The translations under genes were made by a program, and so were the position numbers. Below, in pieces: positions 54,419 through 64,000 of a stretch of 64,000 nucleotides of DNA (position 1 is the first letter of the stretch; the number at the start of each line of letters is the position of its first letter). Source of the DNA: Nigrospora sphaerica (lineage: Eukaryota; Ascomycota; Sordariomycetes; Amphisphaeriales; Apiosporaceae); contig JAGVVL010000002.1 of assembly GCA_018287875.1 (NCBI GenBank), forward strand, positions 496,001-560,000. The letters are read 5' to 3'. The notes below the pieces were generated by a model. The model worked only from the letters and a program-made list of their open reading frames with translations. It was not told where the DNA came from and searched no databases.

Positions 54419-57400
54419 GCCCCAGTATCCACCCCGGCCGAGGTCGAGGGGACCGTCGCGTCGCGTGGGAGGGTGAATCGGCGCCAGGATCTGGTGGTGG
54501 TGTCACAGTTAGAACACGCACACTCGCGGCTTGCCGACAGCCAGGCCACACAAGCAGGGCCGAAACACATACGGAAAACGGCGGGGGGGCAGCGGGAAAG
54601 GCCTATTAAGATTGCGCCGTCCACTCTGACGACGGATTCGCGACGATGGGGGCCTGGGCCGATGGCAGTCGTCTTCGCGGTCGATGCGGAATGGTGGTGC
54701 GGTCGCGCTGGCAACTGATTGCGTCACGTGATGGGGATCGCGATAAATGATAATGGCGGTCAGAGATGGTGTGTGTGTGTATTTCGCATGGGCGCGGGCA
54801 TGGGCCAGCTTTGCCAGCTCGTGCGTGGGCAGGCAAGGCGGTGGGTGTGGGGCGGCGGGCAGCTGGGCAGGCGTCTCATTCATTGACCTCAAAGCCGGCC
54901 GTCGGGCATTCTTCCAGTGACAGGACGAGGTTCCAGTGCAAAGCTTTTGCCGTGTGCGTGCGCGCGCGCGTGCGTGTCAATGCCCATCTACGAACATCGG
55001 TCATCAGTCGCGTTGTCTCGCGAGAGACAGAGCGGGGCGGCTTTAGGTCGGGTCAGTATCCATGTAAGTAATGTATGTACTTGGAAGAAAACTCGATTTA
55101 GTTGCGGCGAGAATATTCTTCCAGCGTCCCGGGCAGGCAGACAGATAGGCAAGTACCTGTTCCGGGGTAGCAAAGGTTCCATACCTATTCCCATGAGTGG
55201 CTGCTGCCCTGTACTGAGCTTGGCTGGGCTGGCTGCCAGAGAGCAGACAGGCAGAAACGCAACCTCAGCCAGCCAGCACTGTCTATCGGTATCCATGTCC
55301 GTACCAACGGCATTTACGATACCCACGACACCCTGTGGACTGTCCCGATGCAGTCGACAATGGCCTGTGCTGAAGAGCTGACGAGCTGAGCTTGCTGATG
55401 TGACTACGCACATCGTTTTCCTTGTCGCAAACGGACAAGCCCTGCGATGAGATTGATTGCCTTTGCATCCTCCCAATGCCGTCTTCCCAGCGACGCCGTG
55501 TCGTCGTCGTCGTCGTCCACCCCCCGGCATGAGGAGCTCTGGTATTTGGGTACGCACCGTCTCTTGTCAATCTGGCTTTGTTGAGTCCCCTTTGGCAGGC
55601 AGCCCGGCACCCGGCAAGGCCGTCCAGCGTAACAAAACCTACCATGACGGCGATGGCCGATGCTCCCGCCTCCCCTACGCTCAGGTATGGACGATGTATG
55701 TGCTTCTGCGAGCACAGCCCCGAAAGCTTGTGGACTTGGGCATGTAGCCGTACAACGATGCGCCTCGTAACAATGTTGAGCGGGCCTAGATGGCATTCCG
55801 TCCTATCTACGATACCCGAACCCGAAGAGCATAGCTGTTCGATAGGAGTAGCGAGCGATCTTCCGTGTGGCCCGCACGTTAGACACAGAGTATAAAGTGC
55901 AAAAAAACCTACCGATGCCGCACGGCATATGCCCAGGTGCATATCGTAGGGAAGAACCGGATTTCCACCGCATTGGCCCCGAGCCTCCCTCTGCCTCTAT
56001 ACGACCTGGGACGCCCTGACTCTTCTGTACATCCGGTCGTCCGATCATCGTGATCGCGGGACCAGGGCTAAGGACTGGGCAGTATCAAAAGGGCCCCACG
56101 GCTGCCACGGCTGCTGGGGAACCAAGGGAGCTTCTTCGATACGCCCCGACCTCTGGCTAGAACTACGGATACCTACCGGCCGGGCCAGGTCGCCGGTGGC
56201 CAAGTGGATGATGGGTTGCTTGGGCCTATGTGTGTATGTGTGTGTGCGCGAGCGCCCTGCATGGGACGAAAAAAAATCGCCGACGTAACAGCAGTACGTA
56301 CGTATATTGTAGGCAGTGCCGTCGTGACTCGCCGTTCCTGAAACTCTACCGGCTCTTTCGAGCGTCCTCGTCGAGCCCGCCGTGAACGAGCTTGACGAGT
56401 CACGCAGCGGTGGTGTGGCGAACGCGGGGAATATCCCGGCCTGGCTTGACTCAAAAGACCACACACGAAGACATAGCTTGCGGACAGCGTCGACTATCAC
56501 AGCCGTCAGGTACGGTCGGCTGGGGCGGGCGGCCAAACAAAAACAGGCTCCAGTTCACGGAAAGCTTATGTCAATTCTTCTGGTTAGATCTCGAGGGCCC
56601 GGGAGACGGGCTCGGCGGGCCTGCCGTGGACTTTGCGCGCGCTGCGGAGGTTGCAGTTGCAGTTGCAGTCGCGCCCATTCAGGCTTCAGGCGCCGGAGCT
56701 ACGGTACGAATCGTAAAGCCGGGCAGCGCCGGGCTGGCGAGGCACCCCAAAGCGAAGCCGGCGCCGCGCCGCCTGACGGGTCGCCACGCGTACCCGTACA
56801 AAACTCAGATGCGAGGTTCCAGACGCACGCCGTGGTTCCGAGCCGCCTCGGCGCAGCGTGGCAAGCAGCACGGATGGTCTGGGACGGGCGCTGGGTCTTA
56901 CCAGTATTGGACCACGGCCGTCATCGGCGGCGGGATGTCGTGACAGCGGCAGGATGATTCGGCATGTATAGGGGAGATTGCCCCTTGCTTGCAGCCATGG
57001 CTGGGTCCTCCCACTCCCCAACGTGGCTCCCAGCCGCTTGGCGGGGAAGCTGGTGCACAATAAGTGCGAGAATAGGGGGCCGCCAAGGGAGGGGGCCGGA
57101 GGGGCTGGAGGGGCTGAAGGAGCCCCCCGTCTACTACGTACGGTAATGAAGGAGCGAAGCCATTTCATGCGGCGGCTGGTTGAATTTTATGCGAAGCGTA
57201 GCCAGCCAATGCAGCCTTCACAGCTCAAGCGATGCCTACATGGCCGCGTCTTCGTACTGATGCGGGCTCGTACAGCATCAAGCGCCAGAGGCAGGTGGAA
57301 GAAAGGCATTGTGCAAATCCTGGCCTCCCTCGCTACGCCAAAGGGTGGGAGGTCTTCGTCTGGCTGTCCGGACGGTCCACTAATGCGGCCCCCCTATTAT

Positions 57401-59618
57401 GGTAGGCATCTCCACCTCGGGGTGCGGGTGGTTGCTGCTACCACAGCAGGCGCGCCTCTCGTGCGAAAGGGCGAGAGCTTCTCACTTGACGCCGCCCGGC
57501 CCGTTTGGAGGGATCATGGAAGGCGGATGGAAGCAAAAGCATGCGCCGTAGGGTGGTGGTCTGCATATCACATGAGGGTACCGCAAGCCGGGTACATCGC
57601 GGTTTTAGGTGTCGAGCTTCCTGTTGGCGTTAAACCACCGACGGTCCTTGCTGACCTTGGGCGAGCGGGATTGATTTGGATCATCGTAGCGATTGCTCTC
57701 AGAACCGGGTACTGGAAATGATGGCGGTAGATGGCGACGGCCACGCTGGTGATGGTTGCTGGCCGTCTCCGATCTCAAGCCCCTTCCTCCGCCCACTCAG
57801 AGGCTTGAAATGGACGGAGAATGGGCATAGCCGACAGGTGGGTGAACGGGCAAGCAAAAAAGCAGATACGGGAATTCATTATTTAGATTATTGTGCCCCA
57901 AATCTCTCTCCACAATGTGCCTGCATCCAGAGGCCAGGTATGGCCGGATGGAGGGATTGGATTCCCAAGCAACCTTCAGTTGCTTGCCGTGCCTGACAGT
58001 GGACACCTGCTAGCGGCGTAGATCTACTAGATTAGACATATGGGGCTAACGCAGCCTGACAAGTCTCATTCAACAAAGCGAGTGTGAGTGGACATGCATG
58101 CCTCCTCCACGGTCGTCTAGGGACCCATTTGTACGGAAGTGTCAAGTACTCGGCAAAGAGCACCCCAAGTGCCCTTCCCAGGCTAAATAAGCAAGACGCC
58201 AGGGTACAGGGACGGCAGTGCGAAGTGTCGTCGGGCAGCGAGCCAAGGTACTCGAGTACACGCGAGCCGGAACGGTACAGACGGAAGCGGAGCCCTGGAT
58301 GACCGCCGGTGGCCGGTGACAGGCACGGGAAGGGGGGCACGCAAGCGGGCGGGCCAAACAGTGGAAGCGAGAGCGAAAGGCAAGACAAGACAACAACACG
58401 CAGGCATGTCTAGCCTCGAACGACACCCGGCCACGAACGTAAATACCCCGACTCTGCATGTGGAACACGGCATGAACGAGCCCAGGTATGCCCAGGCCCG
58501 GGACAGGACAAACGGCGGGCTGGGTGGACGGTGACGGACAGGGAAAGGCGGAATTGATATCATTGATCAAGGACTGCATTGCCCACTGGTTCCCGTCCTG
58601 TCTGTGTGTCTGTCTCTCTCCCACCTCTGGTGCTAGCTCGACCTGACAGCCTCAGCCTCCTCCGCACTGCGACGGTTGTCAATACTACGCTGGGAAGCCA
58701 TCAGGTACTTGCCGAGTAGACAAAGGTAGCGGTACTTTCCGCCCGCTCTGCTTGCAGCGGTTGCTTCGTAGCGGTTATACCCCTCGGGGGTCGCTGTACC
58801 GCCCGTTGGTACCTGGGCCGCCGTCCACTTTTCCCAGCTTTCTTATGCGGCGCGGCCGGGAGTCTTGTCCTTGCTACTCGGCGCCATCGATCCATCACCC
58901 TATCGCCCACACAGCACAGACGGTTGCCAGCGTCATCGCCGGCGTCTGACGAGCCAGCCCGAAAGCGACAGAGCGCCCCTCCCCGCCATCTTCAGACGTT
59001 TTTCCCAAGCCGGCCACGCGCAGCGAGGGCATTCCATTGTTCCACGCGCCTGAAATTGGACAGGTGCGCCGAGTCCCACACAGGGCGATATTCGGCTGGG
59101 CCAGCAGATTAAAACGCCTGCCACCCCCGTCCACCGTCAGCTGGCCGGCCTGGCTGCACTACGCCTACCCGAGGACGTTTATTGGACCTGCCCTGCCCCG
59201 CGCGCGCGCCCCTGGGAACTGGAATTGGCACTGGAACTGGAAACTGGCACTGGCACTGGCACTGGATCCATCCCGTGGACCCCTTCCCTTCCCACTACCC
59301 ACCATCTGGAAAGGATCACTTGCTGCCGCTCCCAAAACCACCCGCGCCCGTCACACACTCACTACCACCCTATCCCCTCCACCTCTCCACCAGCCGCTGC
59401 CCACCGCCCCCGGCTTGCAACTATTCTCCCATTCTTCTACAACATATCTCGGCCTTCCCTCCCACAACCGGTCCGCCGTCCTGTTACCTCGCTCTCCACA
59501 TCCATCCCATCCTCCCATCAGTATCTGCTTTCCCAGCATCCATTGACGTGGCCGTCGTTCCTGCCTCATCGCTCGCACACCACACCACACCATCTCTCTC
59601 CCTCTTCCCTCCGGCACA
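54419..59618. promoter_or_regulatory. 5.2-kb divergent spacer upstream of the bromodomain and 59.6-kb genes
   Basis: No supported gene. The left end is the bromodomain-gene promoter and the right end the leader of the gene at 59619. Simple repeats include TG runs (about 54768-54779 and 56230-56244), a CG/TG alternation (about 54953-54978), CGT triplets (about 55500-55518) and a GGCACT/GGAACT hexamer repeat (59214-59268). Frames are short, biased and without domains. Confidence 0.45.
59214..59268. repeat. GGCACT/GGAACT hexamer repeat
   Basis: About nine degenerate hexamers in the probable leader or promoter of the gene at 59619. Confidence 0.8.
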
Positions 59619-60378
59619 ATGAACCACGTCGGCATGTCCCCGACCGATGAGCAGCTCGACCGTGACTGGCAGCCCAACGGCCGTCGCCCTCAGTCGTGAG
59701 TAGTTCCCTCGCTCTCCCCACCGGGCCTTGTCGCCCCTCTTGCGTCCACCAGAGGGTGCAAAGATGCTGACGTCGCTTCTCCTTGCCCAGCACCATCGCT
59801 CGCTCCTTTAGCCAAGAGCTGATCGACATCTTCCGCATTGAAGACAGCGTGTCCGACTTGGGCAAGAATAGGGACGCTGAGCTGGAGTCCAAGCTGGAAC
59901 AGAAGTAAGCCGCCGTCGCCTGCCTCGGCCAACCTCCCCCCTGGCCGCCGCTGCCGTTCCCGTTCACTAACGTGGCGCTCCCTCCAGGAAGCAGGAGGTG
60001 ACGTCGCAGAGCTCGGAGCTCGAGGCCCTTGAGAGGCGCATCAAGGAGATGGAGGAGCGCCTAAGGCGAAGCCAGGGCATCACCCTCCCGCCCGCGCAGA
60101 ACCAGGGAGACGAGGCTGCTGCCCGCGACCAGGATTCGACCCAACAGAGCACCATGGGTACCTCTAGACCAGGTACGGCGAAACAAACCCAGCAAGCACC
60201 CATGCACGGAGGCGCCATGCCGCCGACTCCAACAGCCAGCGAAGGTGAATACGAACTCGTTGATCCTCTCTCCAAATCCACCACATCATCATACATGCGC
60301 CCGGACCACGGTGTCGAGACGCGAAGTTTTACTGACATGGTTCTCGTTTCCAAAGATGGCGGTGACCGCGACTCTTAG
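59619..60378 (+). CDS. Small coiled-coil protein of unknown function
   Basis: Three exons, 59619-59695, 59791-59904 and 59988-60378, give 193 residues; all introns are GT-AG and phases close. I do not recognise the family. The start MNHVGMSPTDEQLDRDWQ is preceded by a good context (GGCACAATGA). The motif TIARSFSQELIDIFRIEDSV leads into a coiled coil (about residues 45-95; LESKLEQKKQEVTSQSSELE, EALERRIKEMEERLRR). The remainder is disordered, Gln/Thr/Ser-rich (QQSTMGTSRPGTAKQTQQ), ending SFTDMVLVSKDGGDRDS. No signal peptide or membrane segment is seen. Splicing into a coherent coiled coil across three exons argues that the gene is real. Confidence 0.72.
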
Positions 60379-63113
60379 TGCTTTGATCGCTGTCCCTGAA
60401 AAAGAGCCAGCTATTGCCTTTGCCTTTTTACGCAGAAACACCCATTCCCTCGGCTCCAGGATGACGGTGGCTTGCCCGGCCCGGGGGTGGAGCCTAACGC
60501 CTGCGCGACGGAGATCCGCGGGCGCAACTTTATACCTGGTCCGAAGCCAAAATGCTCCTGGACCCGGCAGTCCGGACACCCGATGGCGCCCGCTCGTCGC
60601 AGTACGGCGCTATCGAGAAACGGCTGCAAGGCGAACCCCCGAGCTCGTGGCGGCAACAAGATGGCATCTCCCCCCTCAGCCTGGCATTTTCAACGACCGA
60701 CACTCCATGCTCATTCACAAGATATCCCCTCGTTTACTAGAGAGACGGCCTTTTTTACTTTTGGAACACCGTGGCGTTATATGGCGTCCTTCACCTTCAA
60801 TAATCTCCAGCAACTTCGAAGCGTTTGCCGCCCCAGCAACAGCGACAACAAGAACGGCTCGCTCCACGCGAAGGGAGACGACTTTTTTTGGTTTTTTGAA
60901 TACTGTTTTCTTGTTTGGTCAGTGGGAGTATCGGCCTCAATGCAAACCGGCATAGCATGAGGAGTTGACCAGGCACCGCCGGGAGGGGTGCGATGTACGA
61001 GGGGACGAATCCGTAAGGGATCACGACGGGTGGATACGGGGCTGCCTCATCCATTACCATTCAAGCATGCCACGTGCTCACGACAGACATAACGTTGGCA
61101 TCGGGCTTCCTTGTAAATACTGTTACAGGGAAGGAAACTTGGCCGCTCATGCATGTTTCCTGGATACCAATAGACTACTGTCGAAAACGAATACCGGGCG
61201 GTAGATTGCTGGCTTTTCTCGACGTGACGAGAAAGGGCCAAGGCTTTCTATTTTTGGGTGGGGGTGAGGGATCGTCGTTGGTCACCGCCTCGGAGAGGAT
61301 GGGACTCGGATGCGAGACACGCTGGACATTCGGTTCCTGGTTTCGCCCTCTTTTCCTCCGCCCCCCCGCCTCGGCCTTACGATTCCCCCACGCCTATAAC
61401 GATCACCGTGCTCTACTACATGTCTTCCCGGGTACGGAAAGTGAGTATGTACCTACTTGGAAACCCCCGGCCAGCACAGACCAAGTTCGTCAGAACTTGG
61501 CCACTTCTCCCCCGCGTGTTTCGGTACAGGATGGGCATTCTGTGCGTCTAAGCATAGCTAGCTACACGGGACCGGGAAGAAGAAGGGGGGGTAACTATAG
61601 GCCGCAGGATCCATGCACCTGCCCCCCCAGCCCGGCCCGCTGTCTACCTAGAGGCAGGGAGAGGAGGACACGCAAAGCACGTTTAGCAGGGTCTCGTTTC
61701 GCTTGCTTGGGAGTCGAAAGAAGGTAGGGTATCTAGGTACACGTAGGTAGGTTGGTGGTAAGGTAGCTTGGCGGCGTGAGGCGGTCTAGAACCCCTCCCT
61801 GTCGGACCTTTTTTTTCGAGCTGCTCTAAAGGGTGAAAGGCAGGCGGGGATTATCTTGACTTGACGATCAGAAACGACCCTTTTTCTTTCCTTGGTTCTT
61901 CTCCCCCTCCCGCCCTTCCTTTTGGGGGGATTTCGAGGTCGCGGTTTCACAATGTTCGTGGCGGGTGCGAACTGACTAAGTTTTTTTTTTTGTTAGAGGG
62001 GGAACAAAGACCGAGAAGAACAAGACGGGCATGGACAGGGGTCGGCTAAAGACGTGAGAAGGGGGCGAGGAGACAGGAAGACAACCCCCCCAGTAGACTG
62101 GAGTGGGATTGTGCGCGAGTCACGAACCAACGTAAGCTTACTGCGGGCGGCCACCCGCGATCTGGTCAGAATCACGACGGTTGGCCTACTCTATGTGTCT
62201 ATCTAGCTTGAATAGAAGAAACAAAAAGTCCGTTTACCGCTCGGGGGGAAGGGGTCCGAGAGGCGTACGATGCAGGGGCTTGCTTCCCTTTCTCCCCGTT
62301 TTCTCTGCTCCGGACGGTCGGTGGACGGCAGGACAAGCTGGGCAAGGGAGGAAGGAGGGGCGCGCGCGCGAAAGAGAGGGAGGCAGATACGTCCATGCGT
62401 TCCGGTGGCCAGGTCCGTCGTGTGGTTCGAGACGGGACTTACTCGAAGAGGGAGGGCGAGGTGCGAAAAGGGTTCGCCACAATCCGGGAAGCCGTCCTTC
62501 CGCCGGCGGGTCGTGTTAGTTATCAGCCCGCTTCGCTTTGCGCGGCCGCACCCAACCTGTCGCTCGTCTCCGCGTGTCGCGTTTCTCTCCCTCCCCCCTA
62601 CCCCCCGCCGCCGGCCGGGGGGGAGGAAAAGAAACGGGAATGGGAAAAGCCCAAGAGCAGCCCTCACCTCACCCGGCCTTTAAAGTAGTACGCGCGCAAA
62701 CCCCTCGGGGTTGCGAGGACGGGCAGTACGTGCCCGGTAGGCTTCGCCAACCACCTACCTAGGTGCCGTAGCTAAGTAGCTAGTGCCTTCCCCGCCGGTG
62801 TTGAACCCCAAGAGCGCCGGACCAGGAAAGGATCAAAAGGAAGGGAGAAAAAAGGCAAGGAGCAGGTCGGAATTAGAAACGGAAAGACGGGAAAAATAAG
62901 CAGAGATAGAATAGGGTAAAAAAGGAAATACGCATGGCTGGCCGTTTTCGGTGTTCCCCGTTGCGGGAGAGTATTGTAACCAAGTCCGTCGCTGTTTGGG
63001 CTGGACGTACCGAGTGCGATGTACGTGAAGTTAATCGGCAGGTACCCTACCCGTCTTTCTGCATGCCCGTGCCTCGTGCCAGTAGGGGACCGCCTCTGCC
63101 GCGTGCGCGCGTG

Positions 63114-63115
<2 letters not shown>

Positions 63116-63150
<35 letters not shown>
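63116..63150. repeat. (TG)n microsatellite
   Basis: About 17 perfect TG units in a gene-free stretch. Confidence 0.95.
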
Positions 63151-63151
<1 letters not shown>

Positions 63152-63476
63152 TTGGTCCCTTGACCCCGATGGCAGAAACGGGGGAGAGACAGACGGACCG
63201 AACTGGACTTGACTCTCTATCGCTCTCTAACGTCCGTCAGCAGGGTGGCGGGTAGTCCCCCCCGTCGCCCGAGGGCGGCTGAGTCGATCATCCGCCCCTC
63301 GCCAGTAGGTAGTCACACCCCTCCCTCCGTACTTGCATCTCCCCTTGACGACCACGGATCGCACCACATTCCACGCCCCTCCTCCCGTGTGAGGGTAGTA
63401 CGCCGCCAACGCCCGGACAGGACGTCCGAACCAAGAGGAAAACATACACCCAAGCACCCAAAAGCGCCCCGCGGAG

Positions 63477-63478
<2 letters not shown>

Positions 63479-63541
<63 letters not shown>

Positions 63542-63542
63542 T
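63479..63542. repeat. Compound (CT)n(GT)n microsatellite
   Basis: About 22 CT units followed directly by about 9 GT units. Frames on both strands run through the repeat and should be ignored. Confidence 0.95.
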
Positions 63543-64000
63543 GGTCTGTGTGTCCAAACCCCGAAAAGAAGCAAGCAGACGGGTTGGAACCGAGCGGGAG
63601 ACGGCTGACGACATCGAACATACATACCGCCGCTCGCTTGACATCGAGGGGGGGTTGGCCAACGCCACCGAAAGGGAAACCCGCCGCCGTGCTGCTTCTT
63701 TTCCAACTTCCCCGTAAGCTAATAATAAGAGGGCTGGCAGCCTGGCGCAGCTGGTTATTATTAGCCCCGAGGGAAAACGCCCCCTCTCCGTTCTGGCAGA
63801 ACGCCGGCCTTTTGCACCGCCGCAACACCGGGCTACAAAGACAATAGTCTGGACTTCGGCCAGGGTGGCGTGCCGGTTCCTTCCTTTCCAACGCCGGCCA
63901 CTTGTCAAAGGCGCTCGGAAGGTTCCTTTTCAGCCCGGCAAGCGAGCCGTTTTACCACTTCCTACCTACTGAGCCTGCAGTTGCCTCCTCCGTATCACAT

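Larger units (their letters stand above)
60379..64000. other. Gene-free right end of the window
   Basis: No supported gene in 3.6 kb. It carries a T/A-rich patch (about 61980-61993), TACCTAGGT-like palindromes (62754-62764) and two large microsatellites (63116-63150, 63479-63542). Long frames here are produced by the dinucleotide repeats. Any gene reaching in from beyond 64000 is not visible. Confidence 0.45.

Noticed and set aside
63209..63908. Several ~200-codon frames at the right edge
   Set aside because: They are generated by the CT/GT microsatellite, which is open in all frames on both strands.
1..64000. tRNA, rRNA, CRISPR or transposon genes
   Set aside because: By eye I found no cloverleaf with A and B boxes, no rRNA core sequences, no spaced direct repeats, and no transposase or reverse-transcriptase motifs. 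A tRNAscan or repeat search could still find degraded copies.

Overview
The window is nuclear DNA from a GC-rich filamentous ascomycete, most likely a Sordariomycete and plausibly Sordariales. The evidence is short introns (mostly 50-150 bp) with GT-AG borders and CTRAC-type branch sites, very GC-rich third codon positions, single-copy eukaryotic housekeeping genes (COX11, VTI1, RRP12, RPL26, a NuA4-type bromodomain protein), a LaeA-like methyltransferase, and spacers rich in microsatellites and TACCTAGGTA-like palindromes. The genus cannot be fixed from this sequence alone.

I support 16 protein genes, all with internally consistent splice models. Left part (3.5-24 kb, dense): a LaeA-like SAM methyltransferase (+), COX11 (-), a COG2907-like FAD oxidoreductase (-), the SNARE VTI1 (+), RRP12 (-), RPL26 (+), and a 967-residue disordered protein (-) that starts with a canonical eIF4E-binding motif. 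RRP12 and RPL26 are head to head across an 865-bp promoter carrying a perfect 14-bp inverted repeat.

Middle (24-41 kb, sparse): two coiled-coil genes of unknown function (29.2 and 34.4 kb), each isolated by multi-kilobase spacers, then an orthodox aquaporin (-).

Right part (41-54.5 kb, dense): an amidase-signature enzyme with eight exons (+) converges on an atypical short-chain dehydrogenase/reductase (-). Three nuclear or signalling-type genes follow on the minus strand: a RING/TRAF-zinc-finger protein, an AT-hook protein with a SUMO-interacting motif, and a BRD8/Bdc1-like bromodomain protein. The last 10 kb holds one small coiled-coil gene (59.6 kb) and otherwise only low-complexity spacer.

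There is no biosynthetic cluster, transposon, CRISPR array, rRNA or convincing tRNA. I found no clearly new multi-gene system. The best leads are the eIF4E-motif protein, the SIM/AT-hook protein whose SIM is created by splicing, the SDR lacking its Tyr/Lys pair, the His-cluster coiled-coil orphan, and the inverted repeat in the ribosome-gene promoter.
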